This document shows, one piece after another, positions 6,014 through 12,852 of a DNA stretch of 14,957 bases. Numbering within the stretch: the first letter of the stretch is position 1; each line of letters begins with the position of its first letter. This DNA is from Bacteroidetes/Chlorobi group bacterium ChocPot_Mid (GTDB lineage Bacteria; Bacteroidota; Ignavibacteria; Kapaibacteriales; UBA2268), in contig RCNQ01000185.1 in NCBI GenBank assembly GCA_003731675.1, forward strand, positions 1 through 14,957. Reading direction: 5' to 3'. The notes beneath the pieces were generated by a model that saw only the letters and a list, made by a program, of their open reading frames with translations, was not told the DNA's origin and ran no database searches. A program made the translations under genes and the position numbers.

Positions 6014-6880
6014 CTATTTCCGTTCTTTTTCAACAAGAGCTTTTCCAAACAATGCCGCTCCAAAAGCACCTGCTATCTGAGTATCATAAGTTGTAGTCAA
6101 AGCTTTAATGCCTAATTCTTTTTCAAGTCTTTTAACCACTCCGCTATTTTTAGCGATACCGCCTGTAATAGCAAAATCTTCTTTTATCTCGATTCTTTCT
6201 AACAAAGAAACTACTCGATGAGCCATAGCAGAACTGTAAGCGGCAAGTACTTTATTCTTAGGCCATCCTGCTCTCAAAAGTCCTGTCGCCTCTGACTTAG
6301 CAAAAATCACACAAGTACTGCTCACAGGTTCTGGTTCTTCATCAACTTCAAAAGATAAGTCTCCGATTTCTTCAATGGGTAATGATAGTAAATCGGCAAA
6401 TACTTCCATACCGCGACCTGTTCCCGCAGCACACTTATCATTCATCAGGAAATTTGTTACCTTACCTTTCTCGTCACAGCTTATTGCCTTACAATCCTGA
6501 CCACCCATATCGAGTAAAGTCCGAATTGTATTACCATACATCTTATTTGCACCACGTGCATGACAAGCGATTTCAGTTATTGTTTTGTTTGCAAATGGGA
6601 CATTAACCCTTCCATAACCTGTTCCCACAGTATAATGAATATTTTCAAGTGTCATACCCGTATTTTCAAGTGCCCAATTCATCGCATTTTGAGCACTCAT
6701 CGGTGAATTTGAACCTGTTCGCATATTTGAAAATGCGAACAACTCACCGTCCACAAGAATAACAGCTTGTGAACTAACTGAGCCAACATCTACTCCTGCT
6801 GAAATAATACTACCAGATTTCCAGTCAATCTCATCATTTTTCCAATTATATTCTTTCCAACGCCAAAACTCTTTTGCCAT
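6014..6880 (-). CDS. bzdQ: benzoyl-CoA reductase ATPase subunit, BzdQ/BcrD type
   Basis: This 288-residue ASKHA ATPase subunit of class I benzoyl-CoA reductase pairs with BzdP. Together they hold a [4Fe-4S] cluster between them and use ATP to push ferredoxin electrons into the catalytic BzdN/BzdO pair. A roughly 26-residue N-terminal extension with RWKEYNW precedes the phosphate loop GVDVGSVSSQ (29-38) and marks it as the Q/D type rather than a plain activator. Then follow GTGYGR (86-91), DMGGQD (124-129), ligand Cys150 in DKCAAGTGRG, ligand Cys180 in SSTCVIFAKSE, TGG (239-241) and GAFGAAL. The start is ATG at 6880 with AAAGGA about eight bases upstream. It lies 22 bases after bzdP and 2 before the ferredoxin gene. 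All motif residues appear intact. Confidence 0.93.
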   Translation of the reverse strand: MAKEFWRWKEYNWKNDEIDWKSGSIISAGVDVGSVSSQAVILVDGELFAFSNMRTGSNSPMSAQNAMNWALENTGMTLENIHYTVGTGYGRVNVPFANKTITEIACHARGANKMYGNTIRTLLDMGGQDCKAISCDEKGKVTNFLMNDKCAAGTGRGMEVFADLLSLPIEEIGDLSFEVDEEPEPVSSTCVIFAKSEATGLLRAGWPKNKVLAAYSSAMAHRVVSLLERIEIKEDFAITGGIAKNSGVVKRLEKELGIKALTTTYDTQIAGAFGAALFGKALVEKERK

Positions 6881-6902
6881 TTATTTATTCCTTTCAATTT
6901 TT

Positions 6903-7664
6903 TTATTCAGTTATTAAAGCCGCACCGTAAGCAGCAATGTATTCCGGATAATCAGGTACTATTACCTCTGCTTCAAGATTGGAATTTATTGAACGAAGAA
7001 AACCTACATTGTGGGCTACTCCTCCGATAACAGCTATATCTTTTTCAAAACCGACTTTCCTTACCATAGAAGAAATTCTCGCAGCAATAGCATCACAAAT
7101 GGCTTTTGCAATATCTTTCTTATCTGTTTTCGCATGTAAAAGTGAGACTACTTCAGATTCTGCAAAAACAGCACACTGGGCATTCATCGGTATTTCCTTT
7201 TCTGATTGCAATGACATTGGACCAAAATCTTCGATAGGAATTTCCAATGCTCTTGACATGGCTTCGATAAAAGCACCTGAACCTGCGGCACATTTTTCAT
7301 TTATTGAAAAGTCAATAACTTTTCCATTGTTATCACATCTTATTCCCCGACCTTCTTCGGCACCAACATCAATAACAGTTCTCACGCTTGGATAAATCGT
7401 TGTTACTCCCTTTGTAGCAGCTGTAACATCAGTTACTGACATGTTTGCAAAATCAACCTCTTTTCTTCCGCTACCAGTTGAGGTTATTGAAGAAACTTCG
7501 TTTTGGCTGATTCCATTTTCCTCGAGTATTTTTTTGTACAAAGAAACTACATTCTCTTTTGCTTCAAATCCTGAAAGTATTTTCTCTCTTGCTATTACTT
7601 CGTTATTACGGAGTAATATAATTTTGATATTTTTTGCACCTACATCAATTCCTGCAGATATCAT
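6903..7664 (-). CDS. bzdP: benzoyl-CoA reductase ATPase subunit, BzdP/BcrA type
   Basis: This is the second ATPase subunit of the reductase, 253 residues from the chosen start. Motifs: GIDVGAKNIK (5-14), STGSGR (62-67), IDVGAEEG (98-105, where ordinary activators have IGGQD), ligand Cys125 in EKCAAGSGAF, ligand Cys164 in AQCAVFAESE, IGGV near 213-216 and AAYGAAL. The GAEEGRG variant is, as far as I recall, typical of BcrA/BadF/BzdP. The short length fits the bzd subtype; Thauera BcrA is about 440 residues. I chose ATG at 7664 because GGAG lies five bases upstream; an in-frame GTG at 7670 would overlap that site. It is separated from bzdO by about 60 AT-rich bases and from bzdQ by 22. It acts with BzdQ as the ATP-driven electron activation module. 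Confidence 0.92.
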   Translation of the reverse strand: MISAGIDVGAKNIKIILLRNNEVIAREKILSGFEAKENVVSLYKKILEENGISQNEVSSITSTGSGRKEVDFANMSVTDVTAATKGVTTIYPSVRTVIDVGAEEGRGIRCDNNGKVIDFSINEKCAAGSGAFIEAMSRALEIPIEDFGPMSLQSEKEIPMNAQCAVFAESEVVSLLHAKTDKKDIAKAICDAIAARISSMVRKVGFEKDIAVIGGVAHNVGFLRSINSNLEAEVIVPDYPEYIAAYGAALITE

Positions 7665-7724
7665 TTTCACTCCATTTATTTAACATTAAATATTTAAATT
7701 TCTATTATATAAAATTAATATTTT

Positions 7725-9035
7725 TCATATTTTCAATTGTTTGATACCAAGTGTTTCCATAAATGAATCCATACGGGCTTTTGCTTGAGATTCATCGAAT
7801 TCTCTTTCATCACCCATATTACCTTCAAAAGTCATGACCGGATAACCAGCTTCAATCAAAGCCAAACGGTTTTCAGCTATTCCAAGTGAAAGTCCCTCGC
7901 AACCGCGATTGTAATGAAGCATTATACCATCAAGTTTCCATTGTTTAGCAATTTTAATCATCATCTCACTTTTTAGATGTGGTGAATAAAAATGCTGCCA
8001 TTCAGGTTTGCTCAAGTTCCAATCGGCTAATAGTCTCAATGCTTGTTCTCTCGATGTTATATCAATACCTTTTTCCATGGGAGTTGTTCTTGCTCCCCAA
8101 CTACCGTCGGGTTTATCTTCCCAAACACCTATCAACCCAAAAGTGTAAAGTGACCCGACTGAAACGGCTCCAAAACTTTCGAGATATCTGAAGATTTTCA
8201 AAAATCCCCAAGGTGGCTGAGTATCGGACATAAGGCGGCAAACTTCATATGGTATAGCTGCAATTTGGTTTTCAACTCTGTATTTCACTTCGTCATAGAG
8301 TTCTTCATAAAAATCTGCAAATTCTCCGCTGTGCTTTGCAAGTGTTCCGAGAACATAAAGAGAATACATGGATTTCTCATCTAATGGAGCCGGCTTAGTC
8401 ATATTTAGTTCGCAAATCTTAGCCCAAACAGATGTAGAACGAAATTCATTTTTGCATGCTTGAATCAATAATTCATCATTGTATTTTCTTCCGGTTGTTT
8501 TTTCGAGCCATTCTATTCCATCAAGCATCTGATTAACAAGATAATCAATTTTGTGGTCCTTCACTGTATTGTATGGTCCTACTGCAACATCAATGGAAAA
8601 TGTTGGAATTCCTCCTTCGAGTTCTGAAGCTACCTGATACCATTTTGAATGGCTACAGCAGATATGGTCCTGCCACATAAAATCAGGTTTGGGAAATTTT
8701 CCTCCATATAAATATTCATCGAGGATTATTGAACCCCAATAATTTCTCATATAAGAACATAGGTCTCTTGCATAACCTTTTTTCTCGACAACTTCCATAC
8801 ATCGAAGCGAAAATTCTTTATTAAAAGCAATTCCTGCAGCGTAAGGTTCACCTGTTATTGGATAAATATCATTACCTAAACCTGCTGGTATTGCTCCAAA
8901 GCTCCATGCACCACCTGACCATCGTAATCCACCTCTTTCATGAGCGGTTGCATAGTCTTTGTAATATTTCAATCTCAATTCTTTTGCTTTGTTCCAGCAT
9001 TTAAGCTGTTCTGTTTTATATGTTTGTATTTTCAT
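7725..9035 (-). CDS. bzdO: benzoyl-CoA reductase catalytic subunit, BzdO/BcrB type
   Basis: This larger HgdB-family subunit of class I benzoyl-CoA reductase forms, with BzdN, the site where the aromatic ring of benzoyl-CoA takes two electrons to give a dienoyl-CoA. Family cysteines: Cys93 in DLCSYMRNYWG, Cys126-Cys127 in DHICCSHSKW, and Cys379 in HYNRGCEG. The first-cysteine region reads GGAWSFGAIPAG with no cysteine, which separates it from the BzdN-type subunit. The aromatic-rich stretches YGGKFPKPDFMWQ and DTQPPWGFLKIFRYLE also look characteristic. Length is 436 residues from ATG at 9035, chosen because GGGA lies six bases upstream; ATG at 9041 or TTG at 9047 are possible and would add 2 or 4 residues. 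The bzdN stop is only about 14 bases upstream, so the catalytic pair is coupled. The exact aromatic substrate cannot be read from the sequence. Confidence 0.93.
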   Translation of the reverse strand: MKIQTYKTEQLKCWNKAKELRLKYYKDYATAHERGGLRWSGGAWSFGAIPAGLGNDIYPITGEPYAAGIAFNKEFSLRCMEVVEKKGYARDLCSYMRNYWGSIILDEYLYGGKFPKPDFMWQDHICCSHSKWYQVASELEGGIPTFSIDVAVGPYNTVKDHKIDYLVNQMLDGIEWLEKTTGRKYNDELLIQACKNEFRSTSVWAKICELNMTKPAPLDEKSMYSLYVLGTLAKHSGEFADFYEELYDEVKYRVENQIAAIPYEVCRLMSDTQPPWGFLKIFRYLESFGAVSVGSLYTFGLIGVWEDKPDGSWGARTTPMEKGIDITSREQALRLLADWNLSKPEWQHFYSPHLKSEMMIKIAKQWKLDGIMLHYNRGCEGLSLGIAENRLALIEAGYPVMTFEGNMGDEREFDESQAKARMDSFMETLGIKQLKI

Positions 9036-9049
9036 AGACATTCCCAAAT

Positions 9050-10171
9050 TTAGAATAAATCATATTCATTTAACATCTCGAGAAAAGCTTCTACCCTGAT
9101 TTTAAATTGACCAATTGGCACAGTTACATCGAACTCAAGGAATAGCGTTGGAATATCGGCTTCTTTGAAAGCTTTCCTTATAGCTGGTATATCTAATTCA
9201 TGTGGGTCGCAAAATTTTTGTTGAATTAGTATTGCTCCTTTTGCATCAAAGTCTTTTGCGAGTTTCAACAAATGTTGAATTCTTTTCCTATCCATCCAGT
9301 CTTTACTTGGACAAGCAGGTCGTTCAATATATCGCTTGGCAATCGCTTCAATAGGGTCTCCTCCGGTGTAATTTACACTATTCCAAAAATATCTTGTACC
9401 AATGCAATGGTCATCAATAACGACTGTAGCACCACATTCTTCAACCATCTTTACAAACGGTATATCATCGTTTTCACTACCAAGTATCATTAGTCGTGTT
9501 CCTGTATTTTTTTTGTTTGATTTGATATTTTGAAGGAATTCTCTTAAAACAAAATTATGTTCTTCTTTCCTTACCATCTGTTGGGTTATGGCAATCTGCA
9601 TCGTTTCCTCACCTGAGATGGGAGGATTCTCTTGTGTCTTAAAATCGTAAAGTTGATGCATTAATAAACGGTTTTCATCCATCAGTTGAATACCTCTGAT
9701 TATATCGTCATCAGATAGTTCTTTGCCAATCCACTTTTCAAGAGCTTTTTTGAAATCACGAATTTCTTCAGTGAGGTATTTCAATGCATGTGGGGATTGG
9801 ACATTATTTGGCATTGGAAGATAATATGTAAAACTTGTGGGAATATGTTTTTCCCAGCTAGTATATGCTTGTCTAATATGAAGGCAAGACTGAGCAATCA
9901 TCACTCCATCTAAATAACTGTATTTTCCTTTTAATCCTTGAGCCAGACAATCTCTGCAAAAAGGGCAAAACATTCCGAATATATGTGGTTCGGTTAAATC
10001 TTGTGGTTCATGACTTCCTAAAATTCTAATGGGAAGCACATCAGCAGCATATATAATTTCTTCAGGGACATAAGTACAAAAATAACCTAGGACTTTACCT
10101 CCGGTTTTATTTTTCCACTCCTTAGCATAGGCATGTCTGTTTGAATTCCACTCACGAAATTTACTTATCAT
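9050..10171 (-). CDS. bzdN: benzoyl-CoA reductase catalytic subunit, BzdN/BcrC type
   Basis: This smaller HgdB-family catalytic subunit has 373 residues, the usual size for BcrC/BadD/BzdN. Cysteines at family positions: Cys32 in GYFCTYVPEE, a cluster Cys69/Cys72/Cys75 in FCPFCRDCLAQGL, Cys96 in AQSCLHIRQAY, and Cys321 in QQKFCDPHE. The C-terminal half has the second Rossmann-like lobe (GTRLMILGSENDD) and the closing PTLFLEFDVTVP. It pairs with BzdO and heads the N-O-P-Q-ferredoxin series. The start is ATG at 10171, supported by AAGGAG five bases upstream, the best ribosome site in the window. A 247-bp gap separates it from the thiolase upstream, large enough for its own promoter. Azoarcus-type gene order makes the bzd naming more likely than bcr or bad. 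Confidence 0.93.
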   Translation of the reverse strand: MISKFREWNSNRHAYAKEWKNKTGGKVLGYFCTYVPEEIIYAADVLPIRILGSHEPQDLTEPHIFGMFCPFCRDCLAQGLKGKYSYLDGVMIAQSCLHIRQAYTSWEKHIPTSFTYYLPMPNNVQSPHALKYLTEEIRDFKKALEKWIGKELSDDDIIRGIQLMDENRLLMHQLYDFKTQENPPISGEETMQIAITQQMVRKEEHNFVLREFLQNIKSNKKNTGTRLMILGSENDDIPFVKMVEECGATVVIDDHCIGTRYFWNSVNYTGGDPIEAIAKRYIERPACPSKDWMDRKRIQHLLKLAKDFDAKGAILIQQKFCDPHELDIPAIRKAFKEADIPTLFLEFDVTVPIGQFKIRVEAFLEMLNEYDLF

Positions 10172-10176
10172 GTAAA

Positions 10177-10182
10177 CTCCTT
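10177..10182 (-). promoter_or_regulatory. strong Shine-Dalgarno site of bzdN
   Basis: AAGGAG reads on the minus strand and ends five bases before the bzdN ATG at 10171. It is the closest match to the consensus in the window and fits bzdN as the lead gene of the reductase block. Confidence 0.75.
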
Positions 10183-10224
10183 ATTGTTTATTATTAGTAA
10201 TTTTTATTAATATTTTTTTTTAAA

Positions 10225-10233
10225 ATTCTAACA
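10225..10233 (-). promoter_or_regulatory. possible extended -10 promoter before bzdN
   Basis: On the minus strand TGTTAGAAT matches an extended -10 (TGn followed by a 5/6 match to TATAAT). No good -35 lies 16-18 bases upstream. It would give a leader of roughly 45 bases to the bzdN start. In AT-rich DNA such matches arise by chance, so this is weak. Confidence 0.25.
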
Positions 10234-10418
10234 AGTTAAAAATTTAATTTATCATAAACTTTCGAAGAAAGAATTGTAATAAATTAATTAAGCCGTTTTT
10301 TTAGACAACCAAATCAAAATCCTGTAATAAAGCCATAAACATAATGTTATTGTATCGTTATAAAATTAACATAGAACTTATATCATCCTGGGTTTAGCTG
10401 TTTAAGCTCATAGGGACA

Positions 10419-11609
10419 TTAAAGTTCCCGCTTTATTACAGTCGCCATAGTTACACCACCACCGCCACAAATACCCGCTACACCAAAGGTTTTATCCAAT
10501 CGTTTCAGTGCGTAATAGAGTGTAACAATTATTCGAGCACCGCTAATTCCCGTTGGATGTCCGAGTGCTATTGCACCTCCATGAACATTTAATTTATTTC
10601 TATCCCATTGCAAGACTCTTTCATTAGCCAATACTTGAATAGCAAAAGCTTCATTGACTTCAATTAAGTCCATGTCGCTCAGTGTCATTCCGGCATTTTT
10701 AAGTGCAGCCGGGATAGATAAGCCAGGACCTTCACCCATTGTTTGAGGTGAAACTGCTTCCTGACCGAATGAAACAATCGAGAATAATGGCTTAACACCT
10801 AATTGTTCTGCCATCTGTCTCGTAGTAATGACAAGAGCAGTGGAACCGTCGCTTAATCCGCAGGCGTTCCCGGCTGTAACGACTCCGTCTTTACGGAATG
10901 CCGGCTTTAATTTAGCCATCTTCTCTTTATCAATTGTATGTCGAATAGTTTCGTCTTCTTCAAATAAATAAGCAGGTTTCTGCTTTGTTGCAGGTATTTC
11001 CACAGGGACAATCTCATCTTTGAACCATCCGTTCTTTTGTGCTTGGGATGCTTTCAAGTGACTTTCAACAGCAAATTCATCCTGTTCTTCACGAGAAATT
11101 TTGTATTTTTCAAAAAGATTTTCAGCTGTTTCACCCATTCCCTGACCAATAAGCGGGTCAATACTGTCGCTCCATCCGTCTTCAATGGTTTTATTTCCCA
11201 TACGGAAACCCTCCCATCGGACATTTTTCATCAAATACGGAATTGTACTCATACTATCAAATCCTCCTATGAGAACAATTTTTCCTTCACCACATCTGAT
11301 TACCTGTGTTGCTAAACTGAGTGCTTTCATACCCGAAGGGCAAGCCATATTGATTGTCATTACCGGAACAGACAAAGGTACTCCACCTTTAACAGCCGCG
11401 GTTCTGGCAGGATTTGGACCATTTCCTGCCTGACGGCAACTACCTAAAAGTACCTCATCAATATCTTCTGGATTAATTTTTGCTCTTTTAATAGCTTCTT
11501 TGATTGAAACTGCACCAAGCTCATAAGACGGAATGTCTTTTAAAGTTCCGCCAAAATTTCCCATTGGAGTGCGACATGCCGATATGGCAACTATATCTTT
11601 TATATCCAT
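10419..11609 (-). CDS. acetyl-CoA acetyltransferase-type thiolase
   Basis: This is a classical degradative/biosynthetic-type thiolase, 396 residues from the chosen start, catalysing reversible cleavage of 3-ketoacyl-CoA with CoA. The catalytic set is complete: nucleophile Cys90 in NMACPSGMKAL, VNEAFA near 328-333, His351 in ALGHPTGISGAR, and Cys381 in GICGGGG. ATG at 11609 has AGG a few bases upstream, while ATG at 11618 (three residues longer) has no site upstream, so the shorter form is preferred. It lies 150 bases from the short-chain dehydrogenase, which could supply or use its 3-ketoacyl-CoA. In a benzoate pathway it would act in the beta-oxidation of the opened ring (pimelyl-CoA to acetyl-CoA). 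A role in acetoacetyl-CoA or polyhydroxybutyrate metabolism with the neighbouring reductase is an alternative. Confidence 0.93.
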   Translation of the reverse strand: MDIKDIVAISACRTPMGNFGGTLKDIPSYELGAVSIKEAIKRAKINPEDIDEVLLGSCRQAGNGPNPARTAAVKGGVPLSVPVMTINMACPSGMKALSLATQVIRCGEGKIVLIGGFDSMSTIPYLMKNVRWEGFRMGNKTIEDGWSDSIDPLIGQGMGETAENLFEKYKISREEQDEFAVESHLKASQAQKNGWFKDEIVPVEIPATKQKPAYLFEEDETIRHTIDKEKMAKLKPAFRKDGVVTAGNACGLSDGSTALVITTRQMAEQLGVKPLFSIVSFGQEAVSPQTMGEGPGLSIPAALKNAGMTLSDMDLIEVNEAFAIQVLANERVLQWDRNKLNVHGGAIALGHPTGISGARIIVTLYYALKRLDKTFGVAGICGGGGVTMATVIKREL

Positions 11610-11759
11610 AAACCTCATTTAAATGTTAATTTATAGCTCTAATTTAATTCAGTATAAAGAACTTAATATTTACTACGGTACTCAATTCATATATTAAATA
11701 ATTCAATCAGCTTTTACCCAAATGAACTCAATTATCACTTGAATTTAAATTGAAAACCA

Positions 11760-12503
11760 CTAAATATATTGTCCGCCATCCACTTTTATGACTTCTCCGG
11801 TAACATGTCGTGACAAGTCACTACAGAGAAATGCAACTACTTCTGCGACTTCTTCAGGCAGACCAATTCTGCCCAAAACAATTTCTTGCAAAGCCATTTC
11901 CTTGACATTTTCAGGAGCTTTCTCCATCATCTCTGTCAGAATAAGGCCTGGAGCTACGGCATTCACGTTCACTGATGACTTGCCTAATTCCTTTGCCACA
12001 GCTTTAGTCAAACCGATTATCCCAGCTTTCGATGCCGAATAATTTGATTGACCAAACTTTCCTCGTAATCCGTTGATAGATGTTACATTGACAATTTTAC
12101 CATGTTTTTGTTCTTTGAATATTGGAGCTACGTGTCGGATATAATTAAAATATCCCTTGAGGTTTATATCAAGAACTGTATCCCATTGTTCCTCTGTCAT
12201 TTTCCAAATGACAGTGTCCCAATTGATACCTGCATTGTTCACCAAAATATCTAATCCTCCGAATTCAGAAACGACTTGTTCAACCATTTTACCTGCATCT
12301 CCGAATTTTGAAATATCTGCCTGAACAACAAGTGCTTTCCTACCGTATGACCTTACTTTATCTGCTACCATGTTGGCTTCGTCAGCATGTTTTCTGTAAT
12401 TTATTGCAACATTAGCACCGTACTCGGCAAGTTTCAACGCTATTGCAGAGCCGATTCCCAAGCTTGCGCCTGTTACAATTGCGGACTTATTTTCAAGATT
12501 CAT
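11760..12503 (-). CDS. short-chain dehydrogenase, FabG/PhaB-like 3-oxoacyl reductase
   Basis: This is a 247-residue classical SDR. Cofactor loop TGASLGIG is at 11-18, NNAG at 89-92, and the catalytic tetrad is Asn114, Ser142, Tyr155 and Lys159 (NYSASK). Arg37 in NYRKH, after the second strand, suggests NADP(H). The family interconverts 3-hydroxyacyl and 3-oxoacyl thioesters (ACP or CoA) or similar alcohols. A longer frame from GTG at 12533 exists, but ATG at 12503 is chosen because AAAGGA lies about seven bases upstream and the protein then starts like other SDRs. It is the first gene of the minus-strand series and sits next to a thiolase, so a 3-hydroxyacyl-CoA dehydrogenase role in ring-cleavage product oxidation is favoured. 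A PhaB-like or BzdZ-like role cannot be excluded. Confidence 0.92.
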   Translation of the reverse strand: MNLENKSAIVTGASLGIGSAIALKLAEYGANVAINYRKHADEANMVADKVRSYGRKALVVQADISKFGDAGKMVEQVVSEFGGLDILVNNAGINWDTVIWKMTEEQWDTVLDINLKGYFNYIRHVAPIFKEQKHGKIVNVTSINGLRGKFGQSNYSASKAGIIGLTKAVAKELGKSSVNVNAVAPGLILTEMMEKAPENVKEMALQEIVLGRIGLPEEVAEVVAFLCSDLSRHVTGEVIKVDGGQYI

Positions 12504-12539
12504 ACAATATCCTTTTGAAATTAGAAAAAACACTTTTAC

Positions 12540-12568
12540 ATATTAGCGAATTATTTTTTTAAAATCAA
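12540..12568 (-). promoter_or_regulatory. sigma70-like promoter before the short-chain dehydrogenase
   Basis: On the minus strand a -35 box TTGATT (12568-12563) is followed after exactly 17 bases by TAATAT (12545-12540). Each matches consensus at 4 of 6 positions. Transcription would start near 12533, leaving a leader of about 30 bases with the AAAGGA site. Consensus matching only; a phylum with different sigma preferences would weaken it. Confidence 0.4.
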
Positions 12569-12785
12569 GTAAAATTTTCTTAATTAAAAATTTTTTAATC
12601 TAATTTTTAATATTTTGTTTTGACTAAAATTTAAATAAAAAAAATAATTATTAAGTCTGATGTTTTAATATATATAAATAACAAGAATAATCATTTAAAT
12701 AATTAAAATATAATTATACTTTGTTTTCAACAAAATTTTTTTTATCTTTCCAATGAGTATTTTAGAAATTTCAAAAATGTTTTCA

Positions 12786-12805
12786 AAATTGTAAAGTTAC
12801 AATTT
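12786..12805. promoter_or_regulatory. perfect 9-bp inverted repeat, operator candidate
   Basis: The arms AAATTGTAA and TTACAATTT are perfectly complementary around a 2-bp spacer AG, giving a 20-bp dyad. It ends two bases before the -35 box of the plus-strand promoter. The size and symmetry fit sites for dimeric TetR- or MarR-type regulators, which often sense acyl-CoA thioesters in such clusters. No regulator gene is in the window. No second copy of this dyad was seen near the minus-strand genes. Confidence 0.6.
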
Positions 12806-12807
12806 GT

Positions 12808-12836
12808 TTAACTGAAAAAATATATTAAGTTATAAT
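12808..12836 (+). promoter_or_regulatory. sigma70-like promoter of the plus-strand thiolase
   Basis: A -35 box TTAACT (12808-12813, 4/6) is spaced 17 bases from a perfect -10 TATAAT (12831-12836). The expected start near 12843 would place the GGAG ribosome site (12843-12846) at the very 5' end of the mRNA, leaving only about ten bases of leader. That is unusual, so a start further upstream is possible. Confidence 0.5.
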
Positions 12837-12852
12837 ATCATTGGAGTAATTT

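Larger units (their letters stand above)
10172..10418. other. 247-bp spacer between thiolase and bzdN
   Basis: No coding signal is visible. It contains the bzdN ribosome site, the weak extended -10, a short dyad CTTTC-GAA-GAAAG at 10259-10271, and an 11-bp dyad AACAT-A-ATGTT at 10338-10348. No hairpin followed by a T-run was found after the thiolase stop. The size suggests bzdN may have its own promoter, even if it is also reached from upstream. Confidence 0.5.
12504..12852. promoter_or_regulatory. 349-bp divergent AT-rich promoter region
   Basis: This noncoding stretch separates the minus-strand series from the plus-strand thiolase and dehydrogenase. It is almost entirely A and T in the middle (about 12570-12720), where I see only AT runs. 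Promoter-like elements sit at both ends and a strong dyad lies next to the plus-strand promoter; these are listed separately. No small ORF with a credible start, tRNA or riboswitch fold was recognised. Confidence 0.7.

Noticed and set aside
6979..7395. 138-codon plus-strand open frame opposite bzdP
   Set aside because: It is antisense to the conserved ATPase motifs, has low-complexity composition, and has no recognisable domain.
10259..10271. CTTTC-GAA-GAAAG dyad as the bzdN operator
   Set aside because: Arms are only 5 bp, and the dyad is not placed against any convincing promoter.
11760..12533. Longer start (GTG at 12533) for the short-chain dehydrogenase
   Set aside because: The extra ten residues do not resemble SDR N-termini, and the ATG at 12503 has a well-spaced AAAGGA site.
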